Positions 14,471 to 23,084 of a DNA stretch of 23,084 nucleotides are shown here, in pieces. This DNA comes from a virus. A model generated the notes under the pieces. The model worked only from the letters and a program-made list of their open reading frames with translations, made no database searches and was not told where the DNA came from. Every line of letters begins with the position of its first letter. The stretch's first letter is position 1. The DNA lies in IMG/VR virus record IMGVR_UViG_3300017743_000137, positions 1 to 23,084 of that record; one strand, written 5' to 3'. The translations under genes were made by a program, and so were the position numbers.

Positions 14471-17400
14471 ATGTCAGATATCAGAACAAATCTAAACAAT
14501 GCTCCTTATTTTGACGATTATTTGGAAAATAAGAAGTTTTATAAAATTCTCTTTAAGCCCAGCACTGCTGTGCAAGCGAGAGAGCTTTCTCAGCTTCAAA
14601 CAATGTTGCAAAAGCAAATCAATAGATTTGGATCTCATGTTTTTAAAAATGGATCAATTGTTGATGGCGTTAATCCAAATGTTATTGATGCAGCACATGT
14701 TGTAAGAGTTAAAAACTCTTACACGAATAATAACGTTGTTGATTTAGACGCAATTTTAAATTCGTCAAATAATCTTTACTTGGTGTCTCAGTCTAGTGAG
14801 GTCGAAGCTAAAGTTATTACAATACGAGATGGTTCTCAGGCAGAAGCACCAAATACTAAAAGACTATACGTAATATACACCAACGCTGATGACACAAACA
14901 GCAAAACTGCCGTTGGAAATCTTTCTATTATAGAAAACTCTAATACTGTCACAGGTTCAGGAACGTCCTTTAATAGTTATGCTGTTGGCGATTACTTTAG
15001 TATATTTGAAACGCCTAAAAAGAGAAGAGTATCTTTTCAAGCGAAGATTGATAATATTGCTAACAATACATCGTTGACATTGAATAGAAAGTTAAATTTT
15101 GCTAACAGTAATATTTCTTCTAACAACTTCACTATTCATAGAAACCTGACTGCGTTTGGAGTTTTAGGCACAGCAGATTCTCCAGAAGTTTTAGATGTAA
15201 TTGACAGGACTGTTAAAAATTCTCAAGCAAATTCTGTTAACACTTCTGTTTCTTCCAACACCTTCTTACTTGGATTTTCAGTCGCTAACACAGATACTCT
15301 CAACGTTTTTGTAAATGGTCAGCAGCAGACGCCTACAGTAGATTTTACACCTAACACTACTCACGTTTCTATGAAATTTGACTTGACTAACGGTGAAGAA
15401 ATAACGTTCATAGAGCAATTAAATACTGTAAAATTCTCTGGATTGCAGGCTTTTAAATCAGCATCTGTATCCACGTCACAAAGAGCTACTGTTGCGTCTA
15501 ATCAAGAGGGTGTTGTTTTCCATAAGGGCCAATTCCTAAACATAGACCCCGGATTTATTGTCGTATCTGACAACATTGAAGGAGCTAACAATTCGATAGT
15601 TGCAATCGACGCTAACGAATCGATAGTAAACTTTAAATCTGATACTTCCCTATTGGACAATGCGTCTGGCTTTTCTAATGAAGTTGCACCGGGCGCAGAT
15701 AGATTAAAAATTGATCCATTGATGGTGTCTGCTAACACCTCAAGTGTTGATAATCAAGAAGCAGTAGCAGTATTAATTAACTTTAATAAAGAAGGTGATG
15801 TTTTATCTGAAAACCGTGATCCTCAGTACAATATTCTTGGAGAACAGTTAGCAACGATAAACACTGATCATGCTGGAAGCTTTACTGTAAATAGATTTAT
15901 GGTCGATACTGAGGCTGTGTCATCCAACAATGAACTTGTTAATATTGTTGTTGATCCGGGTTTAGGTTACGTTAATGGATTTAAGGTAGAGTTATTATCT
16001 CCGCTATCTGATACAATTCAAAGAGGCACCAATACTCTACAAAGAGATGATTTTGAGTTAAATATCAATTATGGAAATTATGTAAGAGTTAAGGAATTTA
16101 ACGGAAGCTTTGCACCTTACGATAGAGTTTCATTTGTTCATAATGGATCTAATGAAGGGTACTCTCCAGCATCTAACGTTACTTTCTTGACAAGCCTTAC
16201 ATCCTTCATTCCATCATCAGCGAATAATGTAGGAAAGGCTTACGTTAAATCTGTAGAGCTTGAGTCTGGCACGCCGGGTTCTTCGGAAGCTGTCTATAGG
16301 GTGCATTTATTTGGTCTAGAGCAGTCTGCTAACGATTCTATTCAGAATGCTAGAACTATCGTCACTAATGATACTGTTAAGGGTGGAGCAGACATTATTG
16401 TTAACGATAGTAATAATGCTGTTATTTCTAATATAGATGTTCTTCCAATTGACGGATTTGGCGAGGCTGGTGTCCGTTCATACACGGATAGTACCAGCAC
16501 TTATGACAACAATTTTACAGTAAGAAAGTTTGCTTCAGTTACTGATACTCTTAACGCAAACGGATTCTTAGTTATTGATGTTGATGATGAGACGGATCTT
16601 TCAGGCAACAATTCAATTGGATCTTACGTAACATCTGAAGTCAATAACTTAGTTATTACAAACGTAGGGAGTGAGATATCTTGTAGCTCTACGGGAACAA
16701 CAACGGCTTCTGGTAATGTAGTTACTCATGCTGCTGGTCTTTCGGGCAAGATTCATGTTGGAGATATTGTTCAGATCGATAGTAGCAACAAAACTATTGT
16801 CACAAAGATTAACTCTACTACTGAATTTCAAACCAAAGATGTCCTTTCGGATGGTAGTGGTACACTTAAAAAGATCTTCCCCGTAGGTAAAACGTTTGCC
16901 GTAGATTCAGCTATGGTTAATACTAATCAAGTTGATAATACAATAAATATTCAAATTCCGTTATTAGATTCTGGCAACTTTACTGGAACTACAACGGTAA
17001 GAACATCGTATGATTTTAATGGCTTTGACTACAAGCCTTTCGGTAAAGATGTAAAAAAGAGCCTCTACAGAAGAATTAACACTGCTAATAATTCGGCAAA
17101 CTCAGTTGGTCCTTGGGATCTGGGTGTAGTGGACATACATAAGATTACTGGCGTTTGGGTTCTGGCTAACAAGAATAATGGTAACGCTAACGATACCTTT
17201 ACATCTTCTGATCTTTCTGATTCGACTAATAAAATTAATGGCGACTTTTTTGAGTACGATTCGGGTCAAAGAGATCACTTTTATGATTATGCTTCGTTAA
17301 ATCTTACTACAAGAGGGAGATTTAAAAATATAGTTACAGCCAATAATACTTTGGTGGTAAAGTTAGATGCATTTGTCTTGGATGCAAATGATGGTGAGGG

Positions 17401-20400
17401 ATACTTAACAGTAGATTCATATCCAACCACTACATCTGTGTCAGCCAATACAACAAATATTAAGTTTGAAGAAATACCTACGTATATTACTTCTAGTGGT
17501 GAAAAAATTCATCTTAGAGATGTAGTTGATTATAGACCAAGACTTAACAATAAAGAGCAAACCAATTTATTGACTGGTGTTGCCAATACATCTTTCATTG
17601 ATATATCTAATATCAAAGATAAGGATTCCGCTAAAGGATCCGGAAACAGTAAAAACTCATTTTTAATTTTCAAAAATGATTCTGAGTTTGTTTCTGATTA
17701 TAAAATTAATCTACCAAAACAAGCAGACGTTTATCTTGGTGAGAGTGGAACATTAACTGTTTCAGTTTCTAATAATAGCTCTTCTCCTGCTCCAGAAGTT
17801 CCTAAAGCTATGCGGATTGGTTCTGTAAACATTCCTCCGTACCCATCTTTGACTAGGGAAGAGGCTACTGCTGCAAGAAATATTTACAGTGGCGATAAAA
17901 TAAAAGATGTTAGGACTGAATTTAACGTCAGTGAATACAGAATCACTGTAGATCAACTTAATATTAGAAGATATACGATGAAAGATATTGGTACTCTCGA
18001 TCAGAGAATTACCAATCTTGAATATTATACGTCTTTAAACTCTTTAGAGTCTGAAGCTTTCAATAAGCAATTTAAAAATTCAAATGGTATTGAAAGATTT
18101 AAAAACGGTATCTTTGTAGAACCATTTAATTCACATCAATTTGGTGCTACTGATAACAGTGAATATCAAGTAGCTATTGACAGAGACCTTAAGCAATTTA
18201 GACCTAGTTTTTCTGAGGTTTTAGTTGATAAATTTACGCCAGAAGTGGTTTCTGGAAACATTGGTGTGTTTGGTCATAGGATTATGTACAACCACACTGA
18301 GGAAGAATATTTAAAACAGGGAAAGGCAACCAAGGTAAGACCAGCAGCACCTGTTTCTATAAGATTTAGTGGCACATTAAGCTTGTTCCCAGAATATGAT
18401 TCTGGCGCTGATACCGAAAATGTTGGTAGTGTAATAATAAATCCAGACGAAGAGCCACCTGTAAGAGCTGGGACAAGAACTAGTGGATTTGGCAATTGGA
18501 GAACAACTAGACGAAACCGAATATTCACTGGTCAAAGTGTCACAAGACAAACTAGAGTTAGCGTAACAACTAGAATTTCAGTAGAAGAAACTTATGAATC
18601 CGTAGGATCTAGAATTGTTGACGCTACTGCTGTCCCGTTCATTAGAGAAATGCCTATTAGATTTAGGGCTGAAGGATTAAGACCTAACGAGCAACATTCT
18701 GTTTTCTTTAATGATATAAATGTTAACGAGCATGTTATTCCAGCAAAATATATACTTTCTGCAGGTAGCACGATTGGTTTTGATAGTGCAAATATTGAAC
18801 ACATAATTAACGATAAAAAGTTGCCCGATGGTATCGTTAACGACAAAACAATATCAGAACAAATATCTTCTAACTCTGACACAGCACACCTTCATTTCCT
18901 CTCTACAGGCGAAAGAGGAACCCCACTTGTTTCTAGTAAAAACGGTTCTTTAGCCGGAACCTTTTTTGTCCCTAAAGAAAAGTTCTTACAGGGCGACAGA
19001 AACTTTCTTGTAGCTGATGTTGAAGATTTAAAAACTGAGTCTGATGCTATTCTTTCTTCTGCATCAAAGATGTTCTTTTCCAATAGAATTGGTGTAAAAA
19101 AGGAAGAGTTGCTTGAAAAGAACTTTGAAGTAACAACAGAAGTTACAAGAAGGTTACAACGAAGAACACTTGTTAGTGAAGCACCTCCAATATTTGGTCG
19201 GCCAAGAGATCCTATTGCTCAGACCTTCTACATTAGGGGTGATGAAAACTTTAGTGAAGATGGTGTGTTTGTATCATCTCTTGATGTATTCTTTAAAAGA
19301 AAGTCAACGAAGAACGGAATCAGAGTTTTTGTGTGTGAAATGGAAAATGGATATCCAAACACGTCAAAGGTGTACGGAGCTTCCGATATAGTCTTGCCAC
19401 CAGCAAGAGTAAACGTATCAGATAATGCTTCTGCTAAAACTAATTTTAAGTTTTCGTATCCTATTTTCTTAAAAAAGAATAGAGGTTATGCGTTTGTAAT
19501 CAAACCATTAATGGACGATCCTGACTATGACGTTTACTTCTCACAGTTAGGTGGCACTGATATAACGACAGGAACAGCCGTAAATTCTCAGCCATATGAA
19601 GGCGTAGCTTTCTTAGGTGCCAATCAAGATACTTGGTCCGCTCTTCAAGATGAGGATATTAAGTTCACGCTCAATAGAGCGATTTTTGAAACGGGTTCCG
19701 CTCAAGTTAGAATGATCCCTAGAAACTCAGACAATGGTGAATTCGAAGACGTAACGTTCTTTAACAATAAAACAAATGTCCAAGTTGGTGATGTTGTTTA
19801 TGGAATGACTAATGCTAATAACGATCCAAATCTGACAGTATCTAATGTTAATACTGCGATATCTGGTATTGTTACCAAAATGGATAATATTAATAATATC
19901 TTAACGGTAGCACCATCTACAGGGAACTTTACAACTTCATCTACTAAAACGTTTAACACTACAAGACTTGATGGATCAGTAAAGGCAACCACTAAGCATA
20001 AAATTGCTTTCTATAGACCTAGAGATTTCTTAACTGAGACTGAAACCCTTAATATAGATAGATTTGTTGGAACAACTTTCATGTCATTGGAAGATCATGA
20101 ATATAGTGTAATTGTTCCTCAGTTTACAACTCAATCATATAGTAAGTCATCTATCGATTTTGATTTTGTTTACAATATTTCTAACACTTCTTCTAAATCA
20201 TTTAGCATTCCTAATGAAGAAGAGTACGAACATACAGATAACCCACTAGTTCTTAGATCAAAGACTAATGAAAATCTTAAATTAGGATCAGCTACTGGTA
20301 GTTCTTCTTTCTTAGTTAACATTAATATGAATAATGCCACTGATAAGACTTCTCCTATGATAGATACTAGAAGAACGTTGCTTACAGCAGTTGGTAATTT

Positions 20401-21043
20401 GACTATATCGCCCGACCAAAGCGCTAACAGCTTCATTGATGGGTCATCAGTAAGTACAGAAACAACCGCAAGCATATACAGTGAGATGTTCCCCGGATTG
20501 GGCGAGACGAATGTTCGTTATATTTCCCAACCAATTACGTTGGCTGATGGTCAGGACGCTGAAGATCTTAGAGTTATAGTTTCTGGATTCAAGCCGCCAA
20601 GAGCTAAGATTTATGTATTTGGTAGATTTGTTAATCAGTATGATAGTTTAGATCAAACCTTGTTTACACCTCTTAAGGATTTAACACCTGAAATAAATTC
20701 GAATAGAAATGATAGAGAAGATATCAAAGAGTTTGAATTTAGAATGTTTACAAGAGATGAGATTAACAATACCGAGTGGGTTAAGATAATTAACGATTCT
20801 ACTGGTTCTGATTATGCGTTTAAGCATACTAACAAGTATACGGCAAACAGCTTGATGGCTACAGATTCTACTACGGGTGTAGCTAGTTACTTCAGAGATG
20901 GAACAACGTATGATACCTATAAGATTTTCCAGATTAAAGTAGTAACGTATGCGACCATAGATTCTCCAGTAGGGTATGGAACAAAAAATTCCTCTAATCC
21001 TGCTATCATTGAAAACATAAGAGCAATAGCGTTGCAGGTGTAG
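14471..21043 (+). CDS. 2190-residue virion structural protein, DUF4815-like N-terminus
   Basis: This is the largest gene in the window and a probable outer-baseplate or fibre-base component. The N-terminus (KFYKILFKPSTAVQARELSQ followed by LQ-Q-NRFGSHVFKNGSIVDG, about 20-65) is the conserved opening of DUF4815-type proteins common in marine T4-like phages. Further family-like blocks are a GSGTSF module (about 160-167), a second similar module near 735-800, a coiled-coil-like stretch RRYTMKDIGTLDQRITNLEY (about 1166-1185), an Arg/Thr-rich segment (about 1330-1365), MPIRFRAEGLRPNE with VFFND (about 1393-1415), and DPIAQTFYI (about 1580) leading to a C-terminal beta region. Some annotations call such genes gp10, but no T4 gp10 similarity is visible to me. 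AAGG precedes the ATG, one base after the gp8 stop. Confidence 0.72.
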   Translation: MSDIRTNLNNAPYFDDYLENKKFYKILFKPSTAVQARELSQLQTMLQKQINRFGSHVFKNGSIVDGVNPNVIDAAHVVRVKNSYTNNNVVDLDAILNSSNNLYLVSQSSEVEAKVITIRDGSQAEAPNTKRLYVIYTNADDTNSKTAVGNLSIIENSNTVTGSGTSFNSYAVGDYFSIFETPKKRRVSFQAKIDNIANNTSLTLNRKLNFANSNISSNNFTIHRNLTAFGVLGTADSPEVLDVIDRTVKNSQANSVNTSVSSNTFLLGFSVANTDTLNVFVNGQQQTPTVDFTPNTTHVSMKFDLTNGEEITFIEQLNTVKFSGLQAFKSASVSTSQRATVASNQEGVVFHKGQFLNIDPGFIVVSDNIEGANNSIVAIDANESIVNFKSDTSLLDNASGFSNEVAPGADRLKIDPLMVSANTSSVDNQEAVAVLINFNKEGDVLSENRDPQYNILGEQLATINTDHAGSFTVNRFMVDTEAVSSNNELVNIVVDPGLGYVNGFKVELLSPLSDTIQRGTNTLQRDDFELNINYGNYVRVKEFNGSFAPYDRVSFVHNGSNEGYSPASNVTFLTSLTSFIPSSANNVGKAYVKSVELESGTPGSSEAVYRVHLFGLEQSANDSIQNARTIVTNDTVKGGADIIVNDSNNAVISNIDVLPIDGFGEAGVRSYTDSTSTYDNNFTVRKFASVTDTLNANGFLVIDVDDETDLSGNNSIGSYVTSEVNNLVITNVGSEISCSSTGTTTASGNVVTHAAGLSGKIHVGDIVQIDSSNKTIVTKINSTTEFQTKDVLSDGSGTLKKIFPVGKTFAVDSAMVNTNQVDNTINIQIPLLDSGNFTGTTTVRTSYDFNGFDYKPFGKDVKKSLYRRINTANNSANSVGPWDLGVVDIHKITGVWVLANKNNGNANDTFTSSDLSDSTNKINGDFFEYDSGQRDHFYDYASLNLTTRGRFKNIVTANNTLVVKLDAFVLDANDGEGYLTVDSYPTTTSVSANTTNIKFEEIPTYITSSGEKIHLRDVVDYRPRLNNKEQTNLLTGVANTSFIDISNIKDKDSAKGSGNSKNSFLIFKNDSEFVSDYKINLPKQADVYLGESGTLTVSVSNNSSSPAPEVPKAMRIGSVNIPPYPSLTREEATAARNIYSGDKIKDVRTEFNVSEYRITVDQLNIRRYTMKDIGTLDQRITNLEYYTSLNSLESEAFNKQFKNSNGIERFKNGIFVEPFNSHQFGATDNSEYQVAIDRDLKQFRPSFSEVLVDKFTPEVVSGNIGVFGHRIMYNHTEEEYLKQGKATKVRPAAPVSIRFSGTLSLFPEYDSGADTENVGSVIINPDEEPPVRAGTRTSGFGNWRTTRRNRIFTGQSVTRQTRVSVTTRISVEETYESVGSRIVDATAVPFIREMPIRFRAEGLRPNEQHSVFFNDINVNEHVIPAKYILSAGSTIGFDSANIEHIINDKKLPDGIVNDKTISEQISSNSDTAHLHFLSTGERGTPLVSSKNGSLAGTFFVPKEKFLQGDRNFLVADVEDLKTESDAILSSASKMFFSNRIGVKKEELLEKNFEVTTEVTRRLQRRTLVSEAPPIFGRPRDPIAQTFYIRGDENFSEDGVFVSSLDVFFKRKSTKNGIRVFVCEMENGYPNTSKVYGASDIVLPPARVNVSDNASAKTNFKFSYPIFLKKNRGYAFVIKPLMDDPDYDVYFSQLGGTDITTGTAVNSQPYEGVAFLGANQDTWSALQDEDIKFTLNRAIFETGSAQVRMIPRNSDNGEFEDVTFFNNKTNVQVGDVVYGMTNANNDPNLTVSNVNTAISGIVTKMDNINNILTVAPSTGNFTTSSTKTFNTTRLDGSVKATTKHKIAFYRPRDFLTETETLNIDRFVGTTFMSLEDHEYSVIVPQFTTQSYSKSSIDFDFVYNISNTSSKSFSIPNEEEYEHTDNPLVLRSKTNENLKLGSATGSSSFLVNINMNNATDKTSPMIDTRRTLLTAVGNLTISPDQSANSFIDGSSVSTETTASIYSEMFPGLGETNVRYISQPITLADGQDAEDLRVIVSGFKPPRAKIYVFGRFVNQYDSLDQTLFTPLKDLTPEINSNRNDREDIKEFEFRMFTRDEINNTEWVKIINDSTGSDYAFKHTNKYTANSLMATDSTTGVASYFRDGTTYDTYKIFQIKVVTYATIDSPVGYGTKNSSNPAIIENIRAIALQV

Positions 21044-21044
21044 T

Positions 21045-21248
21045 ATGGAATTAAATAATTCTAAAAGAGATGTTAAAAGCAACGCTGTTATAAATGTAGA
21101 TAATACATCTCTTTCTGCATATAAAGTTGCAAGAAATAGAGACAATAAAATAAATAGTTATATCCAAAAGGTTGATGATCTTAACGAGGATGTAAAAGAA
21201 ATTAAACACTTGTTAAAGGCGCTTGTAGATGGCAGTAAACGTATCTAA
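21045..21248 (+). CDS. 67-residue coiled-coil protein between giant protein and fibre
   Basis: This is a small basic protein with no named family I can assign. Residues 24-36 (SAYKVARNRDNKI) are rich in Lys and Arg; residues 36-60 show a clean heptad pattern with Ile36, Ile40, Val43, Leu46, Val50, Ile53, Leu57 and Leu60, predicting a short coiled coil. Similar short genes with an AYK-R-RDKKI-like motif occur, as I recall, next to structural genes in marine T4-like phages. The start lies one base after the giant gene's stop (TAGTATG) with AGGTG upstream, and it overlaps the fibre gene by 20 bases. A structural linker or fibre-assembly helper is an inference from position. Confidence 0.7.
   Translation: MELNNSKRDVKSNAVINVDNTSLSAYKVARNRDNKINSYIQKVDDLNEDVKEIKHLLKALVDGSKRI
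21149..21156 (+). promoter_or_regulatory. near-match to T4 late promoter before the fibre gene
   Basis: AATAAATA differs from TATAAATA at the first base and lies 73 bases before the fibre start, inside the small coiled-coil gene. A second one-mismatch octamer, TATAAATG, lies at 21089-21096. Either could serve the fibre gene, but one-mismatch matches are frequent in this DNA. Confidence 0.2.
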
Positions 21249-23001
21249 TACAACCACGACAAATACATTTGAGTATTGGAGGCTTAGAACTAATCAGATG
21301 GCTAATCTGTTTAGGGAGAAGGCTGTCACTACTAACTCAAATACTGCACCGGGAAGTGCCTCTGTAACAGGAACTCTGTCAGGTAGCAATTTAAAGGCGA
21401 ATGGAACAACTCAGTCCACTAGCATTACAACTGGTTCACTTCAGTCAAAAGGTGGTCTAGGTGTCTCAAGAAATGCTCATATCGGTGGAAAACTAGTTGT
21501 TACTGGAATTAGTAACACGGCTAACTTAAATGTCGCTGGAACAGCCACTGCTACTCTTTTCTCGGGAAGTGGTGCATCTCTTACTTCTGTTGATGCTGAA
21601 ACACTTGACGGTAAAGATTCTACTGACTTTGTTTCTAACACGTTTGTTGTAGCTACGTTTACCACAAACAATTATATTCAATCAGACACTTTTAAAACTG
21701 ATTTGGGTGTGGTGTCTAACAACTACGTTCAAGGAAGATACACTTCTAACAACTTTGCTAAATCTACATTTACTTCGAACAATTACGTTAAAGAAAGATT
21801 TACTTCTAACAACTATGTACAAAGTAGGTTTGTTTCTAACAACTACGTATCGACAAAAGTTGGACTTAGAGCGACTAACACTTACGTAAAATCTACCTTT
21901 ACGTCTAACAATTACGTACAGAATAGATTTGGATCTAACAACTATATTAAAAATACCTTTGTTTCCAACAGCTTTGTTACAGACAGTTTTCTTAGATCAG
22001 ACACTACGGATACAGTAACAGGCGTATTAACCTTTTCTGCGGAGACTAAGTTTACATCTATTGCCAATGCTGCAACTGGTAATATCAGTCTTCCAAATAC
22101 AGCTAATATTTCTATAGCAGGTATGGATTCTAATTCTAACAGATATATTAGAGTTAATGGTGATGGAACATCTCTAGTCTTTAGTGACTCCTCTATTGCT
22201 AACACTGGTGATATTGGCGACATCCAGATCAACTACGGAAGCATTTCTAACGCTGACGTTTTGGTTTACGATGAAAATACTCAGAAGTTTGTTAACCGAC
22301 CTAGATCTCTCATTGATGTAACCTCTGTGGATGATATCGATGATGTTAATATAGTTAAGTCTAAAGGCGACCTTTTAGTAAGAGTTGTAAATACAACTGA
22401 CGGCACCACTTTTGCAGGAACATCTAACGGTTTTATTACTGGTAGACTCGATTCGATGAACGAGACTGAGCTTACTGGATTGACGGCAAATGCTGTATCC
22501 TTCACCTCAACATCTAACTCATTCGTTCAAGTATTCGTTAATGGCGTCAGACTTGGAAATGCAGATTTTGTCACTACGACATCTCAAGTCAAGTTAATTG
22601 ATGAATTAGTAGCAACAGATGTTATCTCCATTGTTGAATTTAATCCTCACGCATTTTCCGTGGGCGACGGCACCCCTTCGGATCTCAATCAACTAAACTA
22701 CTCTGACTTACGTTTGAAAACGAGTATAGAGCCTTACACAGCATCTTCTACAATTCTAGATGTAGAAACATACACGTACCAGTGGAAAGACACTGTTAGG
22801 TTTAATAATAGAACAGAGATTGGTTTTATAGCTCAAGACCTAGAGAAGTATGTTCCTGAACTTGTAGTCGAGAATGAAACGGGTGAAAAGATGGTAGACT
22901 ATGGAAAGATGACTACAGTTCTTCTCTCTACTATCAAACAGTTAAATAAGAGAGTGGAAGCTTTAGAGAGTAAAACATTCTGCACTTGTCCGGAGGAATA
23001 A
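21229..23001 (+). CDS. tail fibre with C-terminal S74 self-cleaving chaperone
   Basis: This 590-residue protein is a probable trimeric receptor-facing fibre. Residues 1-135 contain typical fibre blocks (SKGGLGVSRNAHIGGKLVVTG, here in two parts: GGLGVS and IGGKLVVTG; then GSGASLTSVDAETLDGKDS). Residues 143-253 form irregular decads centred on SNNYV. FLRSDTTDTVTGVLTF (254-269) is a common phage fibre motif. The C-terminal 100 residues are a Peptidase S74 intramolecular chaperone: NYSDLRLK gives the conserved Ser492 and Lys497 dyad, IGFIAQDLE follows, and a terminal coiled coil LLSTIKQLNKRVEALE ends the domain. Cleavage at the conserved Ser-Asp is expected after trimer folding. The start overlaps the upstream gene by 20 bases with AAAGG upstream. 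Confidence 0.85.
   Translation: MAVNVSNTTTTNTFEYWRLRTNQMANLFREKAVTTNSNTAPGSASVTGTLSGSNLKANGTTQSTSITTGSLQSKGGLGVSRNAHIGGKLVVTGISNTANLNVAGTATATLFSGSGASLTSVDAETLDGKDSTDFVSNTFVVATFTTNNYIQSDTFKTDLGVVSNNYVQGRYTSNNFAKSTFTSNNYVKERFTSNNYVQSRFVSNNYVSTKVGLRATNTYVKSTFTSNNYVQNRFGSNNYIKNTFVSNSFVTDSFLRSDTTDTVTGVLTFSAETKFTSIANAATGNISLPNTANISIAGMDSNSNRYIRVNGDGTSLVFSDSSIANTGDIGDIQINYGSISNADVLVYDENTQKFVNRPRSLIDVTSVDDIDDVNIVKSKGDLLVRVVNTTDGTTFAGTSNGFITGRLDSMNETELTGLTANAVSFTSTSNSFVQVFVNGVRLGNADFVTTTSQVKLIDELVATDVISIVEFNPHAFSVGDGTPSDLNQLNYSDLRLKTSIEPYTASSTILDVETYTYQWKDTVRFNNRTEIGFIAQDLEKYVPELVVENETGEKMVDYGKMTTVLLSTIKQLNKRVEALESKTFCTCPEE
21655..21987 (+). repeat. degenerate 30-bp tandem repeats encoding SNNYV decads
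   Basis: About nine copies of a 10-residue unit (consensus roughly F-T-S-N-N-Y-V-x-x-R) lie in the fibre, with one longer spacer (VSTKVGLRATN) and one expanded unit near 154-167. At DNA level TCTAACAACTAC or close variants recur, for example near 21715, 21806, 21834, 21904 and 21934. Copies differ at third positions, so the array is old or under protein-level selection. Such decads probably form a repetitive fibre shaft. Confidence 0.8.
22992..22996 (+). promoter_or_regulatory. strong ribosome binding site for the gene at 23002
   Basis: GGAGG sits five bases before the ATG, inside the last codons of the fibre gene. It is the strongest Shine-Dalgarno sequence in the window and fixes the start of the truncated last gene. 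Confidence 0.7.
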
Positions 23002-23084
23002 ATGGCTACTCCAACATCAAACACAGACTTTAAAGAATACTGTTTGAGAAAACTAGGTAAGGGAGTAATTGAAATCAACGTGAG
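23002..23084 (+). CDS. 5' end of a conserved virion structural gene, cut by window edge
   Basis: The ATG directly follows the fibre stop (TAAATG) after a strong GGAGG. The 27 complete codons encode MATPTSNTDFKEYCLRKLGK followed by GVIEINV. The pattern T-x-x-x-F-K-x-Y-C-L-R-x-L-G-x-x-V-I-E-I-N-V is, as I recall, the opening of a conserved structural protein of marine T4-like phages, sometimes annotated as a neck or tail protein. Only the N-terminus is visible, so I give no gene name. Confidence 0.75.
   Translation, partial: MATPTSNTDFKEYCLRKLGKGVIEINV

Noticed and set aside
14471-21043. Naming the giant protein gp10
   Set aside because: Its start and conserved blocks match DUF4815-type structural proteins, and I see no similarity to T4 gp10; the number would rest on position only.
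20681-21145. 154-codon open frame on the minus strand across the giant gene end
   Set aside because: It is antisense to well-supported proteins, is rich in Arg, Ile and Ser as expected of a shadow frame, and has no recognisable domain.
21655-21987. Regular short repeats resembling a CRISPR array
   Set aside because: The repeats are in frame, vary at codon third positions, have no unique spacers and encode a fibre shaft.

Overview
The window is a densely packed structural-gene block from a T4-superfamily, contractile-tailed phage (myovirus morphology). It is AT-rich, roughly two-thirds A+T by eye. Head-completion and baseplate proteins are recognisable one after another: gp4, probable gp2, gp54, gp26, gp48, gp53, gp27, gp5, gp25, gp6, gp7 and gp8. 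The very large DUF4815-type protein, the S74-chaperoned fibre and the gene style resemble marine T4-like phages (cyanophage or pelagiphage relatives). The host cannot be read from this window.

Layout. The left block (1-2552) runs leftward: gp4 (head completion, nuclease fold), a probable gp2 (DNA-end protector), a gp54-like tail-tube initiator and a gp26-like hub assembly factor, then what may be the first codons of another gene at the edge. The right block (2576-23084) runs rightward from a 23-bp divergent gap. It encodes gp48 (tube cap), gp53 (wedge), gp27 (hub), a split central spike (OB-fold protein, middle protein, beta-helix protein), a second unusual protein, gp25, gp6, gp7, gp8, a 2190-residue structural protein, a 67-residue coiled-coil protein, a 590-residue fibre with an S74 self-cleaving chaperone, and the start of another conserved virion gene. 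Neighbouring genes mostly overlap or abut (ATGA, TAATG, 8-nt overlaps), so each block is probably translated as one coupled unit. There is no gene-free stretch above 80 bases, and I saw no tRNA, CRISPR array or insertion sequence.

How the genes fit together. gp27, the OB protein and the beta-helix protein should form the central hub and spike. gp48 and gp54 join the hub to the tail tube. gp25, gp53, gp6, gp7 and gp8 build the wedges. The giant protein and the fibre probably form the periphery and the receptor-contacting parts. gp26 assists hub assembly, and gp4 and gp2 finish the DNA-filled head.

The most interesting region is 5680-8003. In T4, gp5 is a single chain with the order OB fold, lysozyme, beta-helix. 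Here the OB and beta-helix parts are separate genes, and the gene between them looks like a T7-lysozyme-type amidase fold that has lost all its zinc ligands. The next gene looks like an M15 peptidoglycan peptidase that has also lost all its zinc ligands. The baseplate hub operon therefore seems to carry two different 'dead' cell-wall hydrolases, possibly reused as structural or wall-binding parts.
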